From NCBI RefSeq assembly GCF_018736145.1, contig NZ_CP059997.1:6385501-6449500 (forward strand): a stretch of 64,000 nucleotides of DNA. Direction: 5' to 3'. The notes beneath the pieces were generated by a model. It saw nothing but the letters and a program-made list of their open reading frames with translations, had not been told where the DNA came from and made no database searches. Both the position numbers and the translations under genes were made by a program. Positions 17,921-27,325 of this stretch are shown here, piece by piece (position 1 is the stretch's first letter; each line of letters starts with the position of its first letter). This DNA comes from Amycolatopsis sp. CA-230715 (GTDB lineage Bacteria; Actinomycetota; Actinomycetes; Mycobacteriales; Pseudonocardiaceae).

Positions 17921-20193
17921 CGACGCCCAGTTCGACCTACCGGGTCCAGCTCCGCCCCGAGTTCGGTTTCGCGGCGGCGGGCGAGATCGTCGCCTATCTG
18001 AAGGAACTCGGTGCTGGCGCGCTCTATTCGTCGCCGATCCTGGACGCGACGCCCGGTTCGACGCACGGCTACGACGTGGTCGACCCGACGCGGGCGCGAC
18101 CGGAACTCGGTGGTGAGGAAGGCCGTGCCGCGCTCGCCGCGCGGGTGCGGGACGCGGGCATGGGGTTCGTGGTGGACATCGTGCCCAACCACATGTCCGT
18201 CGAGGTGCCCGCGGCGAACCGGTGGTGGGCCGATGTGCTGCGCCACGGCAGGAACTCGGCCTACGCGGGCTACTTCGACATCGACTGGAGCCACGGCAGG
18301 CTGCTGCTGCCGGTGCTCGGTGACGACGCGGCGGTCGCGGAGCTGGCTGTCGACGGCGACGAGCTCGTCTACTACGAGCACCGGTTCCCGCTCGCGCCGG
18401 GCACCGGGAACGGGACGCCGCAAGAGGTGCACGCGCGCCAGCACTACGAACTCGTCGGCTGGCGCCGCGGCAACACCGAGCTGAACTACCGCCGCTTCTT
18501 CGACATCACCACCCTCGCCGCGGTCCGCGTCGAAGATCCCGACGTCTTCCAGGCCACGCACGGCGAAGTGCTGCGCTGGGTGGCCGCCGGTGAGGTGACC
18601 GGGCTGCGCGTCGACCATCCCGACGGGCTCGCCGACCCCGGTGCCTACATGCGACGGTTGCGCGCTGCCGCACCCGGCGCGTGGCTGGTGGTGGAGAAGA
18701 TCCTGCATCCGAACGAAGACCTGCCGCAGACGTGGCCGGTCGACGGGACGACGGGGTACGACGCGCTGCGCGAGGTCTCGGGCGTGTTCGTCGATCCCGC
18801 CTCGGAGGCCGATTTCACCGCGCTGGCCGCGAAACTGGGCGTCCACACCGACTACCACGACGTGGAGGAATCGGCGCGACTGCTGGTCACCGACGGCATC
18901 CTGGTCGCGGAGGTGCGCAGGATCGCCGCGCTGCTGTCCACTGTGGACGCCGAGGCGGCCAGGTCGGCGGCCGCCGAGGTGATGATCGCGTTCGGTGTGT
19001 ACCGCTCGTACCTGCCCGAGGGGGAACGGAACTGGGCCGCCGCCATCGCCCGCGCGCGGAAGGCGCGCCCGGACGTGAGCGACGCGCTCGACGCGCTGGA
19101 CGGCGCGGTGCGCGCGGACCCGCACGGGGAACTCGCCACCCGCGTGCAGCAGACCTCCGGCATGGTCGTCGCGAAGGGCACCGAGGACACCACGTTCTAC
19201 CGCTTCACCCGGTTCGCCGCGCTCAACGAGGTCGGCGGGGCCCCGGAGCGGTTCGGTGTGGGGGTGGAGGAGTTCCACGCGCTCGCCGCCGCGCGCGAGG
19301 CAGGGCGGTCCGCCACCATGACCGCGTTGACCACGCACGACACCAAGCGGTCCGAGGACGTCCGCGCGCGGCTCGCGGTGCTGTCGGAACTGCCCGGCGA
19401 GTTCGCCGAAGCCGTCGAGCGGTGGACCGCGCGGCGCGGGATCGACGAGCCGTCGCTGAACCTGCTCGCCTGGCAGACGCTCGTCGGCGCGTGGCCGATC
19501 ACGCCGGAACGCCTCCGCGATTACCTGGACAAGGCGGCGAAGGAGGCGAAGCTCCGTACCACGTGGACGGACCACGACGAGGAGTTCGAGCGCGCGGTCG
19601 CGGCCTGGGGAGAGGAAGTGCTCGGCGACGGCGAACTGGCCGGAGAGGTGGCCGCGTTCGTCGACCGGGTCCGCGGGCACGGCTGGTCCAATTCGCTCGC
19701 CCAGAAGCTGCTCCAGCTGACCTCGCCGGGGGTCCCCGACGTCTACCAGGGCACCGAGCTGTGGGATCTGTCCCTTGTGGACCCGGACAACCGGCGCGCC
19801 GTCGACTACGAAACCCGGCGTGACATCCTCGCGAGGGTGGTCGCGGGGGAACTGCCCGAAGTGGACGAGACCGGTGCCGCCAAGCTTTTGGTGGTGCACA
19901 AGGCTTTGACGCTGCGCCGTGCCAGGCCCGAGCTGTTCCGCGGTTACCGCGCGCTGCGTGCCGAAGGCGCCGCCGCCTCGCACGCGCTGGCGTTCCACCG
20001 ATCCGAGGACCTCATCGTCGTCGTGACGAGGTTGCCGGTCGGGCTCGAAGCTTCCGGTGGGTGGCGCGACACCGCGCTCCCGCTTCCGGAGGGCACGTGG
20101 ACCGACGCGATCACCGGCCGCCGCGCGGGTGCGGCACTGTCCACTGTGCTCGATCGGTATCCGGTCGCCTTGCTGGTACGGGGAGAGGAATGA
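17917..20193 (+). CDS. treY: Malto-oligosyltrehalose synthase
   Basis: 758 aa GH13 enzyme that converts the reducing-end alpha-1,4 bond of a glucan to the alpha-1,1 bond of trehalose. It begins VTTPSSTYRVQLRPEFGF and has the first conserved region VVDIVPNHMSVE. Catalytic residues: Asp233 (LRVDHPDG), Glu260 (VVEKIL), Asp475 (TTHDTKR). The C-terminus includes SPGVPDVYQGTE, characteristic of TreY. The GTG overlaps the TGA of glgX and GGGAGG lies just upstream. Its stop overlaps treZ by 4 nt, so glgX-treY-treZ form a coupled unit that makes trehalose from glycogen. Confidence 0.96.
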   Translation: MTTPSSTYRVQLRPEFGFAAAGEIVAYLKELGAGALYSSPILDATPGSTHGYDVVDPTRARPELGGEEGRAALAARVRDAGMGFVVDIVPNHMSVEVPAANRWWADVLRHGRNSAYAGYFDIDWSHGRLLLPVLGDDAAVAELAVDGDELVYYEHRFPLAPGTGNGTPQEVHARQHYELVGWRRGNTELNYRRFFDITTLAAVRVEDPDVFQATHGEVLRWVAAGEVTGLRVDHPDGLADPGAYMRRLRAAAPGAWLVVEKILHPNEDLPQTWPVDGTTGYDALREVSGVFVDPASEADFTALAAKLGVHTDYHDVEESARLLVTDGILVAEVRRIAALLSTVDAEAARSAAAEVMIAFGVYRSYLPEGERNWAAAIARARKARPDVSDALDALDGAVRADPHGELATRVQQTSGMVVAKGTEDTTFYRFTRFAALNEVGGAPERFGVGVEEFHALAAAREAGRSATMTALTTHDTKRSEDVRARLAVLSELPGEFAEAVERWTARRGIDEPSLNLLAWQTLVGAWPITPERLRDYLDKAAKEAKLRTTWTDHDEEFERAVAAWGEEVLGDGELAGEVAAFVDRVRGHGWSNSLAQKLLQLTSPGVPDVYQGTELWDLSLVDPDNRRAVDYETRRDILARVVAGELPEVDETGAAKLLVVHKALTLRRARPELFRGYRALRAEGAAASHALAFHRSEDLIVVVTRLPVGLEASGGWRDTALPLPEGTWTDAITGRRAGAALSTVLDRYPVALLVRGEE
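18936..18948. repeat. GTCCAnnnTGGAC palindrome, perfect site 3
   Basis: GTCCACTGTGGAC inside treY, encoding STVD. Confidence 0.7.
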
Positions 20194-21896
20194 GCTTCCG
20201 CGTCTGGGCGCCGTCGGCGGACCGGGTTCGCGTGCGCGTCGACGGCATCGACCACGAAATGACCGCGGCGGACGGCGGCTGGTGGCACGCCGACGCCGAC
20301 GGCACCGAGTACGCGTTCCTGATCGGCGACGGCGACGAACCGCTGCCCGACCCGCGTTCGCGACGGCAGCCCGGCGGCGTGCACGCGCCGTCGGCGGTGT
20401 ACGACCACGCCGCGTTCCGGTGGACCGACCGCGCGTGGACGGGACGGCAGCTACCCGGCGCGGTGCTCTACGAACTGCACATCGGCACCTTCACCCCGGG
20501 CGGCACCTTCGACGCGGCGATCGAGCGGCTCGGCCACCTCGTCGACCTCGGCATCACGCACGTGGAAGTGTTGCCGGTCAACGCGTTCGACGGCACGGCG
20601 GGCTGGGGGTACGACGGCGTGCTGTGGGGCGCGGTCCACGAACCGTACGGCGGGCCGGACGGGTTCAAGCGGTTCGTCGACGCGTGCCACGCGCGCGGGC
20701 TCGCGGTCGTGCTCGACGTCGTCTACAACCACCTCGGGCCGTCCGGCGCCTACCTCGATCGCTTCGGCCCGTACTTCGCCGGGCGCAACGACTGGGGGCC
20801 GGGGCTCAACCTCGACGGCGAAGGGTCCGACGAGGTCCGCCGGTACGTCATCGACAACGCGCTCGGCTGGCTGCGCGACTTCCACGTCGACGCGCTGCGT
20901 CTCGACGCCGTGCACGCGCTCGTCGACCGGCGCGCCACGCACCTCCTCGAAGAGCTGGCGGTCGAAGTGGACGCGCTGTCCACCGCGCTGGGCCGCCCGC
21001 TGACGCTGATCGCCGAATCCGATCTCAACGACCCGAAGCTCGTCACCGCGCGCGAGGCGGGCGGGTACGGCCTGCACGCGCAGTGGTCCGACGACTTCCA
21101 CCACGCGCTGCACGTCGCGCTGACCGGGGAGAAAACCGGCTACTACACCGATTTCGCCGCACCGGGCGCGCTCGCGAAGACCCTGCGCGAGGTGTTCTTC
21201 CACGCGGGGACCTGGTCGTCGTTCCGGGGACGGGCGCACGGGCGTCCGGTGGACACCGAAACCCTGCCAGGGCACCGTTTTCTCGCCTACCTGCAGAACC
21301 ACGACCAGATCGGCAACCGCGCGACCGGCGACCGGTTGTCGGCGACCGTCCCGCCCGGTGTGCTCGCGTGCGGAGCGGCCGTCGTCTTCTGCTCGCCGTT
21401 CACGCCCATGGTGTTCATGGGCGAGGAATGGGCGGCGAGCACGCCGTGGCAGTTCTTCGCGTCGTTCCCGGATCCCGAGCTGGCCGAAGCCGTGCGCACC
21501 GGCCGCCGCCGCGAGTTCGCCCGCCACGGCTGGGGCGAGGCCGAGGTGCCGGACCCGATCGACCCGGCGACCGTCGAACGCTCGCGCCTCGACTGGTCCG
21601 AACCGGCCCGCCCCGGGCACCGGGAGATGCTGGACCTCTACCGGCGCCTGATCGCGCTGCGCCGCGAGCACCCGGAGCTGGCCGATCCCCGGCTGCCGGA
21701 GATCGGCGTCGATTCCGCCGGTTCGTGGCTCGTCCTGCGCCGGGGGCCGTTCCGGCTCGCCTGCAACTTCGGCGACGAGCCGGTGACCGTCCCGCTCGGC
21801 GGCTCCGTCTCGGAAACGCTCCTGACCTGGGGCTCGCCCGCGGTCGGCGGCACCACCGCGGAGCTGCCGCCGGGCACGTTCGCGTTGGTGCGTTAG
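20190..21896 (+). CDS. treZ: Malto-oligosyltrehalose trehalohydrolase
   Basis: 568 aa GH13 enzyme that releases free trehalose from the TreY product. The N-terminal domain (MSFRVWAPSADRVRV) is followed by the barrel; catalytic Asp239 (LRLDAVHA), Glu276 (LIAESD) and Asp372 (QNHDQIGNR) are all present, as are the TreZ-specific segments GWGYDGV and FMGEEWAA. ATG at 20190 overlaps the treY stop (ATGA), with GGGAGAGG just upstream. It is convergent with the methyltransferase gene; the two stop codons share four bases (TTAG). Confidence 0.96.
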   Translation: MSFRVWAPSADRVRVRVDGIDHEMTAADGGWWHADADGTEYAFLIGDGDEPLPDPRSRRQPGGVHAPSAVYDHAAFRWTDRAWTGRQLPGAVLYELHIGTFTPGGTFDAAIERLGHLVDLGITHVEVLPVNAFDGTAGWGYDGVLWGAVHEPYGGPDGFKRFVDACHARGLAVVLDVVYNHLGPSGAYLDRFGPYFAGRNDWGPGLNLDGEGSDEVRRYVIDNALGWLRDFHVDALRLDAVHALVDRRATHLLEELAVEVDALSTALGRPLTLIAESDLNDPKLVTAREAGGYGLHAQWSDDFHHALHVALTGEKTGYYTDFAAPGALAKTLREVFFHAGTWSSFRGRAHGRPVDTETLPGHRFLAYLQNHDQIGNRATGDRLSATVPPGVLACGAAVVFCSPFTPMVFMGEEWAASTPWQFFASFPDPELAEAVRTGRRREFARHGWGEAEVPDPIDPATVERSRLDWSEPARPGHREMLDLYRRLIALRREHPELADPRLPEIGVDSAGSWLVLRRGPFRLACNFGDEPVTVPLGGSVSETLLTWGSPAVGGTTAELPPGTFALVR

Positions 21897-22771
21897 GGCT
21901 TCGTGGCCACGCCCGCGATCGCCTGGGACCGGTACGGCTCCACGTCGCCGACGATCGAGTCCTCTTCGACGTCGTCGGGTATCCACTCGGGCGTCCACAC
22001 GATGCCAGGGGGCTTGACCAGCGACCAGTCGCCGAAGAACCCCTCCATCTGGGCGCGCGTGCGCGCGTGTGCCGAAGACGTGGCCCGCTTGTAGTTCTTG
22101 AGCACGGCGAGCAGCGCGTCGATCGCCGCCTGGGGCATTCCGTCGATGCTCGCGTGCGAGATCGCCAGCTGCGAACCCGACGGCACCTTGTCGCGGTAGT
22201 AGGCCACCGACTCGTGCGCGGCGGCGTCGTCGCCGATGAAGTGCAGCAGCGCGACCAGCAGCAGGCCGACGGGCTGGGCGGTGTCGATCAGCCCGGTGTC
22301 CAGGATCGCCTGCCACAGCCTGAGGTGGTCGAGCACGTCGCCGTTGATCGGGCGGTTGCGGCCGAGCTGCCCGGCGCGCTGGAGCAGCAGGTAGCCGTGC
22401 GCGCTGGCGACCGGGTCGTGGTCGATGTAGACGACGCGGCATTCGCCCGGCGCGTACTGCTCCGCGAGCTGGTGCACGTTGCCCTCGGTGGGCAGCCCCG
22501 ACCCGATGTCCACGAACTGCCGGATGCCGTTGTTGATCATGTGCTGGACCGCGCGGCGGAGGAACCGGCGGTTCTGCCTCGCCGCCCACGGGATGTCCGG
22601 CAGCTGCGCGATCTGCTCCTGCGCGAACGCCCTGTCCACCGCGTAGTTCGAGTTCCCGCCGAGGCAGTAGTCGTAGACGCGGCCCTCGTGCACCTTGGTT
22701 GTCGACTCCGCCAGCAGCCGGTCGGCGACTTCCTTGGACAGGGTGGGAACCGGGCCGTCCAGCGTGGTCAT
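21893..22771 (-). CDS. SAM-dependent methyltransferase, DUF574 family
   Basis: 292 aa member of the actinobacterial DUF574/Methyltransf_19 family. It shows the family marks VYDYCLGGNSNYAVDR near the N-terminus and the SAM-binding loop VDIGSGLPTEGNVHQLA, then VVYIDHDPVASAH (acidic end of the second strand) and LLVALLHFIGDD. The substrates of this family are generally unknown. It interrupts the alpha-glucan island on the opposite strand, so a link with glucan metabolism is not supported. ATG at 22771 fits a GGGAGG about 10 nt upstream; an upstream TTG is too close to it. Confidence 0.88.
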   Translation of the reverse strand: MTTLDGPVPTLSKEVADRLLAESTTKVHEGRVYDYCLGGNSNYAVDRAFAQEQIAQLPDIPWAARQNRRFLRRAVQHMINNGIRQFVDIGSGLPTEGNVHQLAEQYAPGECRVVYIDHDPVASAHGYLLLQRAGQLGRNRPINGDVLDHLRLWQAILDTGLIDTAQPVGLLLVALLHFIGDDAAAHESVAYYRDKVPSGSQLAISHASIDGMPQAAIDALLAVLKNYKRATSSAHARTRAQMEGFFGDWSLVKPPGIVWTPEWIPDDVEEDSIVGDVEPYRSQAIAGVATKP

Positions 22772-22939
22772 TCCCCGCAACCTCCCTCAATCGGCCGAAC
22801 GCGACGGGACCAGTGTGCCGGAATGCCGCCACGCGTGTACCGCCGGTAGTGGGCAGGCACGGGGGCATCGATCGGGGTACACGCCGGATCATCCGGGTGC
22901 TTGCCACCCGAACGGGTGGACACCTGGGATGATCGGGGG

Positions 22940-25063
22940 ATGGCCATTCGACCGACCGCTGACACCCGGGTCCTCGCCGGGCGCCCGTTCCCGCTCGGCG
23001 CGCATCCCGAGGCCGGTGGCGTGCGCTTCGCCGTGACCTCGGCGGCGGCGGACGCCGTCGAGCTGTGCCTGATCTCCGACGACGGGTCCGAGGAGCGCAT
23101 CGAACTCACGGAGCGCACCTTCGGCGTGTGGCACGGGCTGGTGCCGGGGGTGACCACGGGCCAGCGCTACGGCTACCGCGTGCACGGGCCGTACGACCCG
23201 GTGCTCGGGCTGCGCTGCAACCCGGCGAAGCTGCTCGTCGACCCGTACGCGCGGCGGATCACCGGGCGCATGACCGATCTGCGGGCGGCGCAGGGCTTCA
23301 CCGGTGACCCCCGCCGCGGCCGTCCGTCCACAGTGGATTCCCTCGGCAGCGTGCCGCTGTCGGTGGTCACCTCGCCCGGCGGCCCGGACACCGGGATCAA
23401 GCCGGAGGTGCCGTTCGAAGAGTCGGTGCTCTACGAGCTGCACGTCAAGGGGTTCACGCAGCGCCATCCCGATATCCCGGAGCACCTGCGCGGCACCTAC
23501 CTCGGGCTCGCGCACCCGGTGGCGATCGAGCACCTCACGCGGCTCGGCGTGACGGGGGTCGAGCTGCTGCCGGTGCATTCGTTCGCCGACGAGCCCTCAT
23601 TGGTGCGGGCGGGAAGGCACAACTACTGGGGCTACTCGCCGCTCGGCTTCTTCGCGCCGCACGCGGGGTACGCGAGCGAACCCGGCCGCGAGGTCGAGGA
23701 GTTCCGCACCATGGTGGCCGCGCTGCACGCGGCGAACATCGAAGTGCTGCTCGACGTCGTGTTCAACCACACCTGCGAGGGCGGCTCCGACGGGCCGACG
23801 CTGAGTTACCGCGGGCTCGACGCGATGGCCTACTACCTGCACGGCAAGCGCGGGCACCTGGCCGACATCACCGGCTGCGGCAACACGCTCGACGCCGGTT
23901 CGCCGACGGTGGTCCGGCTCGTCACCGACTCGCTGCGGTACTGGGCGGGCGAACTCGGCGTCGACGGGTTCCGGTTCGACCTCGCCAGCACGCTCGGCCG
24001 TCCGCACGGCGGGCTGTTCGACCGCGACTCCACCATGCTGACCGCGATCACCACCGATCCGGAGCTGTCGCGGTGCAAGCTGATCGCCGAGCCGTGGGAC
24101 GCCACCGGCGAGGGCTACCGGGTCGGCGACTTCGGCGCGCAGTGGGCCGAATGGAACGGCCGCTACCGCGACACCGTGCGCGACTTCTGGCGCGGGGCCA
24201 CCGACGTCCGCGACCTCGCCTACCGCCTGTCCGGCTCGTCCGATCTCTACGACCACAACCTGCGCCGCCCGTGGCAGTCGGTCAACTTCGTGACCGCGCA
24301 CGACGGGTTCACGCTGCGCGATCTCGTGTCCTACGACCACAAGCACAACGAGGCCAACGGCGAGGACAACCGCGACGGCACGGACGACAACCGCTCGTGG
24401 AACCACGGCGCGGAGGGCGAAACCGAGGACGCGGAGATCGTCGCGCTGCGCCTGCGACAGGCGCGCAACCTCGTCGCCACGCTCCTGCTGTCCACCGGAA
24501 CGCCGATGCTGACCGCGGGCGACGAGCTGTGGCGGACCCAGCACGGCAACAACAACGCCTACTGCCTCGACGACGAGACCTCGTGGCTCGACTGGTCCTC
24601 CTCGCCCGCCGCCGACTCGATGCTGGCGTTCACCAGGAGCGTGGTGCGGCTGCGCGCGAACAGCCCCGCGCTGCGGCAGCCGGAGTTCTTCGAGGGCCGC
24701 ACCACGCCGAGCGGCGACCCCGACCTGATCTGGCTGCGCCCCGACGGCGAGGAGTTCGGCGAGGGCGACTGGTTCGACGACCGCCGCACCCTGTGCATGT
24801 GGATCGACGGCTCCAACAGCCAGGCGCGCAACCGCGAAGGCGAACTCGTCACCGACCACTCGTGGCTGCTGCTGGTGCACGCCGGCGCGGAACCCGTCGA
24901 GATCGTGCTGCCCGGCCGCGAATTCGGCGAGACCTTCAAACCCACGCTCGACACCAGCACGGCGGACGGCAGCTCGGCGAATCCCGGCGTACTGGAACCG
25001 AAGAGCCGGGTGACCCTGCCGCCCCGCTCGCTGCTGCTGTTGCGGGCCCCGCGCTCGCTCTAG
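22940..25063 (+). CDS. glgX: Glycogen debranching enzyme GlgX, copy 2
   Basis: 707 aa, same family and length as the 15794 copy. Catalytic residues: Asp347 (FRFDLAS), Glu384 (LIAEPWD), Asp455 (TAHDGFT). Differences from copy 1 include FTQRHPDIPEHLRGTYLGLA in place of the VNHPFVPERLRGTYAGLA stretch, and an N-terminus beginning MAIRPTADTRVLAG. Two distinct debranching enzymes in one island suggest division of labour, for example one for glycogen breakdown with TreYZ and one trimming the polymer made by GlgE/GlgB; this is inference. ATG at 22940 was used; a TTG 13 codons upstream is possible. Confidence 0.94.
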   Translation: MAIRPTADTRVLAGRPFPLGAHPEAGGVRFAVTSAAADAVELCLISDDGSEERIELTERTFGVWHGLVPGVTTGQRYGYRVHGPYDPVLGLRCNPAKLLVDPYARRITGRMTDLRAAQGFTGDPRRGRPSTVDSLGSVPLSVVTSPGGPDTGIKPEVPFEESVLYELHVKGFTQRHPDIPEHLRGTYLGLAHPVAIEHLTRLGVTGVELLPVHSFADEPSLVRAGRHNYWGYSPLGFFAPHAGYASEPGREVEEFRTMVAALHAANIEVLLDVVFNHTCEGGSDGPTLSYRGLDAMAYYLHGKRGHLADITGCGNTLDAGSPTVVRLVTDSLRYWAGELGVDGFRFDLASTLGRPHGGLFDRDSTMLTAITTDPELSRCKLIAEPWDATGEGYRVGDFGAQWAEWNGRYRDTVRDFWRGATDVRDLAYRLSGSSDLYDHNLRRPWQSVNFVTAHDGFTLRDLVSYDHKHNEANGEDNRDGTDDNRSWNHGAEGETEDAEIVALRLRQARNLVATLLLSTGTPMLTAGDELWRTQHGNNNAYCLDDETSWLDWSSSPAADSMLAFTRSVVRLRANSPALRQPEFFEGRTTPSGDPDLIWLRPDGEEFGEGDWFDDRRTLCMWIDGSNSQARNREGELVTDHSWLLLVHAGAEPVEIVLPGREFGETFKPTLDTSTADGSSANPGVLEPKSRVTLPPRSLLLLRAPRSL

Positions 25064-25253
25064 ATCCGCGCGCCGGGTGGCCTTCGGGGAAAGGCTGAGT
25101 GGCGTACGGGGAAAGCGAAGGTGGCGTTTCGGGTAGTGCGTGACGGGGTAGTTCCGGAGAGAATCGGGAGCGACACCCGCTGTCGATGATCTTGATCGAA
25201 TCAGGCACACTTACCCCGCCCGCGTCCACACCCGCACCAAAGGGGCGTTGCCC

Positions 25254-27233
25254 ATGACCGGCCGGCTCGGCATCGACGACGTGACCCCCACCGTGAGCTG
25301 TGGCCGGTATCCGGCCAAAGCCGTTGTGGGAGAACACTTCCCGGTGTCCGCGACGGTGTGGCGCGAAGGGCACGACGTGGTGGCGGCGACGGTCAGCTGG
25401 CGCGGTCCAGGGGACCGGCTCACCAGGCAGACCAGGATGGCGGAGATCGGCACCGGCCTCGACCGGTTCGCCGCGACGATCGTCCCCGACGCCGAGGGGA
25501 GCTGGACCTACCGGATCGACGCGTGGGGCGACCCGTGGGCGACCTGGGTGCACGCGGTCGAGGTGAAGATCGCGGCCGGGCAGGAAGCCGCCGAGCTGGC
25601 CAACGATCTCGAGAACGGCGCGCGCCTGCTGGAACGGGTGTCCCGCAGGCCGGAACGCCGCCTCGAACGCGCGATGCTCGCCGGAGCCGCGGCCGCGCTG
25701 CGGGACAGCGGGCGCGAACTCGGTGAACGGGTCGGTCCCGCGCTGTCCGAGGAAGCACGGCGGGTCATGCACGAGTTCCCGGTGCGGGAGCTGATCACGA
25801 AGGGCAAGCCGCTCAAGCTGCTCGTCGACCGCGAGCGCGCGGCTTTCGGCTCGTGGTACGAACTCTTCCCGCGTTCCACCGGCGGCACCGACGAGGCGGG
25901 GCGTCCGGTGCACGGCACGTTCGCGACCGCGGCGAAGGAGCTCGAACGCGTCGCGGGGATGGGGTTCGACGTCGTCTACCTGCCGCCGATTCACCCGATC
26001 GGCCGCGTGCACCGCAAGGGCCCCAACAACACCCTCACCGCGGGCCCGGAGGACGTCGGCTCGCCGTGGGCGATCGGGTCGGCCGAGGGCGGCCACGACG
26101 CCGTCCACCCGGAGCTCGGCACGCTCGGCGACTTCGACGACTTCGTTGCCCGCGCGGGGGAACTGGGCATGGAGGTCGCGCTCGACCTCGCGCTGCAGGC
26201 GGCCCCGGACCACCCGTGGGTCGGCGAGCACCCCGAGTTCTTCACCACCCGTCCCGACGGGACGATCGCGTACGCGGAGAACCCGCCGAAGAAGTACCAG
26301 GACATCTACCCGGTCAACTTCGACAACGCACCGCGCGCGATCTACGACGAGGTGCTGCGCGTGGTGCTGCACTGGGTCTCGCACGGGGTGCGGATCTTCC
26401 GGGTGGACAACCCGCACACCAAGCCGCCGGACTTCTGGGCGTGGCTGATCTCCTCGGTCAAGGACGCCCATCCCGACGTGCTCTTCCTCGCCGAGGCGTT
26501 CACCCGCCCGGCGCGGCTGTGGGGGCTGGCCAAGCTCGGCTTCACCCAGAGCTACACGTACTTCACTTGGCGCACCAGTAAAGAAGAGCTGATCGAGTTC
26601 GGTGTGGACCTGGTCGAGCACGCGGATGTGGGGCGCCCCAACCTGTTCGTGAACACCCCCGACATCCTGCACGAGTCGCTGCAGCGCGGCGGGCCGGGAA
26701 TGTTCGCGTTGCGGGCGGCGCTCGCGGCGACGCTTTCGCCGACGTGGGGCGTTTATTCCGGCTACGAACTGTTCGAGCACGTGCCGGTGCGCGAAGGCAG
26801 CGAGGAGTACCTGAACTCCGAGAAGTACCAGCTGCGGCCGCGCGATTTCGCGACCGCGCTCGCCGAGGGCCGGTCGCTGGAACCGTGGCTGACGAAGCTC
26901 AACGCGGTGCGCCGCGCGCACCCGGCGCTGCACCAGCTGCGGACCCTGCGCTTCCACCACGTCGACAACGACGCGCTGCTCGCCTATTCCAAACAGGACC
27001 CTGCCACCGGCGACACCGTGGTCGTCGTCGTCACGCTCGATCCGTACGCCCCGCAGGAGGGCACCGTGTGGCTCGATCTCCCGTCGCTCGGCTTCGAATG
27101 GCACGAGCGGCTGATCGCGCACGACGAGGTCACCGGTGATACTTGGGACTGGGGGCAGGCGAACTACGTCCGCCTCGAACCGTGGCGCGCCGTCGCGCAC
27201 ATCGTCGGAATCCGCAGACGCCTGGCGGGTTAG
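25254..27233 (+). CDS. glgE: Alpha-1,4-glucan:maltose-1-phosphate maltosyltransferase
   Basis: 659 aa GH13 (subfamily 3) enzyme that transfers maltosyl units from alpha-maltose-1-phosphate to glucan. An N-terminal beta-rich domain (about 1-100) is followed by a helical insert and the barrel. The nucleophile is Asp385 (FRVDNPHTKPPDFW) and the acid Glu414 (FLAEAFTRP). The family hallmarks SWYELFPRS, LPPIHPIGR and PPKKYQDIYPVNFDN are visible. ATG at 25254 follows AAAGGGG. It heads the glgE-treS-mak-glgB series, the classical GlgE pathway; TreS and Mak supply its substrate and GlgB branches its product. Confidence 0.97.
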   Translation: MTGRLGIDDVTPTVSCGRYPAKAVVGEHFPVSATVWREGHDVVAATVSWRGPGDRLTRQTRMAEIGTGLDRFAATIVPDAEGSWTYRIDAWGDPWATWVHAVEVKIAAGQEAAELANDLENGARLLERVSRRPERRLERAMLAGAAAALRDSGRELGERVGPALSEEARRVMHEFPVRELITKGKPLKLLVDRERAAFGSWYELFPRSTGGTDEAGRPVHGTFATAAKELERVAGMGFDVVYLPPIHPIGRVHRKGPNNTLTAGPEDVGSPWAIGSAEGGHDAVHPELGTLGDFDDFVARAGELGMEVALDLALQAAPDHPWVGEHPEFFTTRPDGTIAYAENPPKKYQDIYPVNFDNAPRAIYDEVLRVVLHWVSHGVRIFRVDNPHTKPPDFWAWLISSVKDAHPDVLFLAEAFTRPARLWGLAKLGFTQSYTYFTWRTSKEELIEFGVDLVEHADVGRPNLFVNTPDILHESLQRGGPGMFALRAALAATLSPTWGVYSGYELFEHVPVREGSEEYLNSEKYQLRPRDFATALAEGRSLEPWLTKLNAVRRAHPALHQLRTLRFHHVDNDALLAYSKQDPATGDTVVVVVTLDPYAPQEGTVWLDLPSLGFEWHERLIAHDEVTGDTWDWGQANYVRLEPWRAVAHIVGIRRRLAG

Positions 27234-27325
27234 CACCCGCCCCCGGACATTGCCAGCCACCCTGCGAGCGCACCGCGCCGCAGGGACGATCGAACGTACC
27301 CGCACACTGGGACGAGGTGGAGATC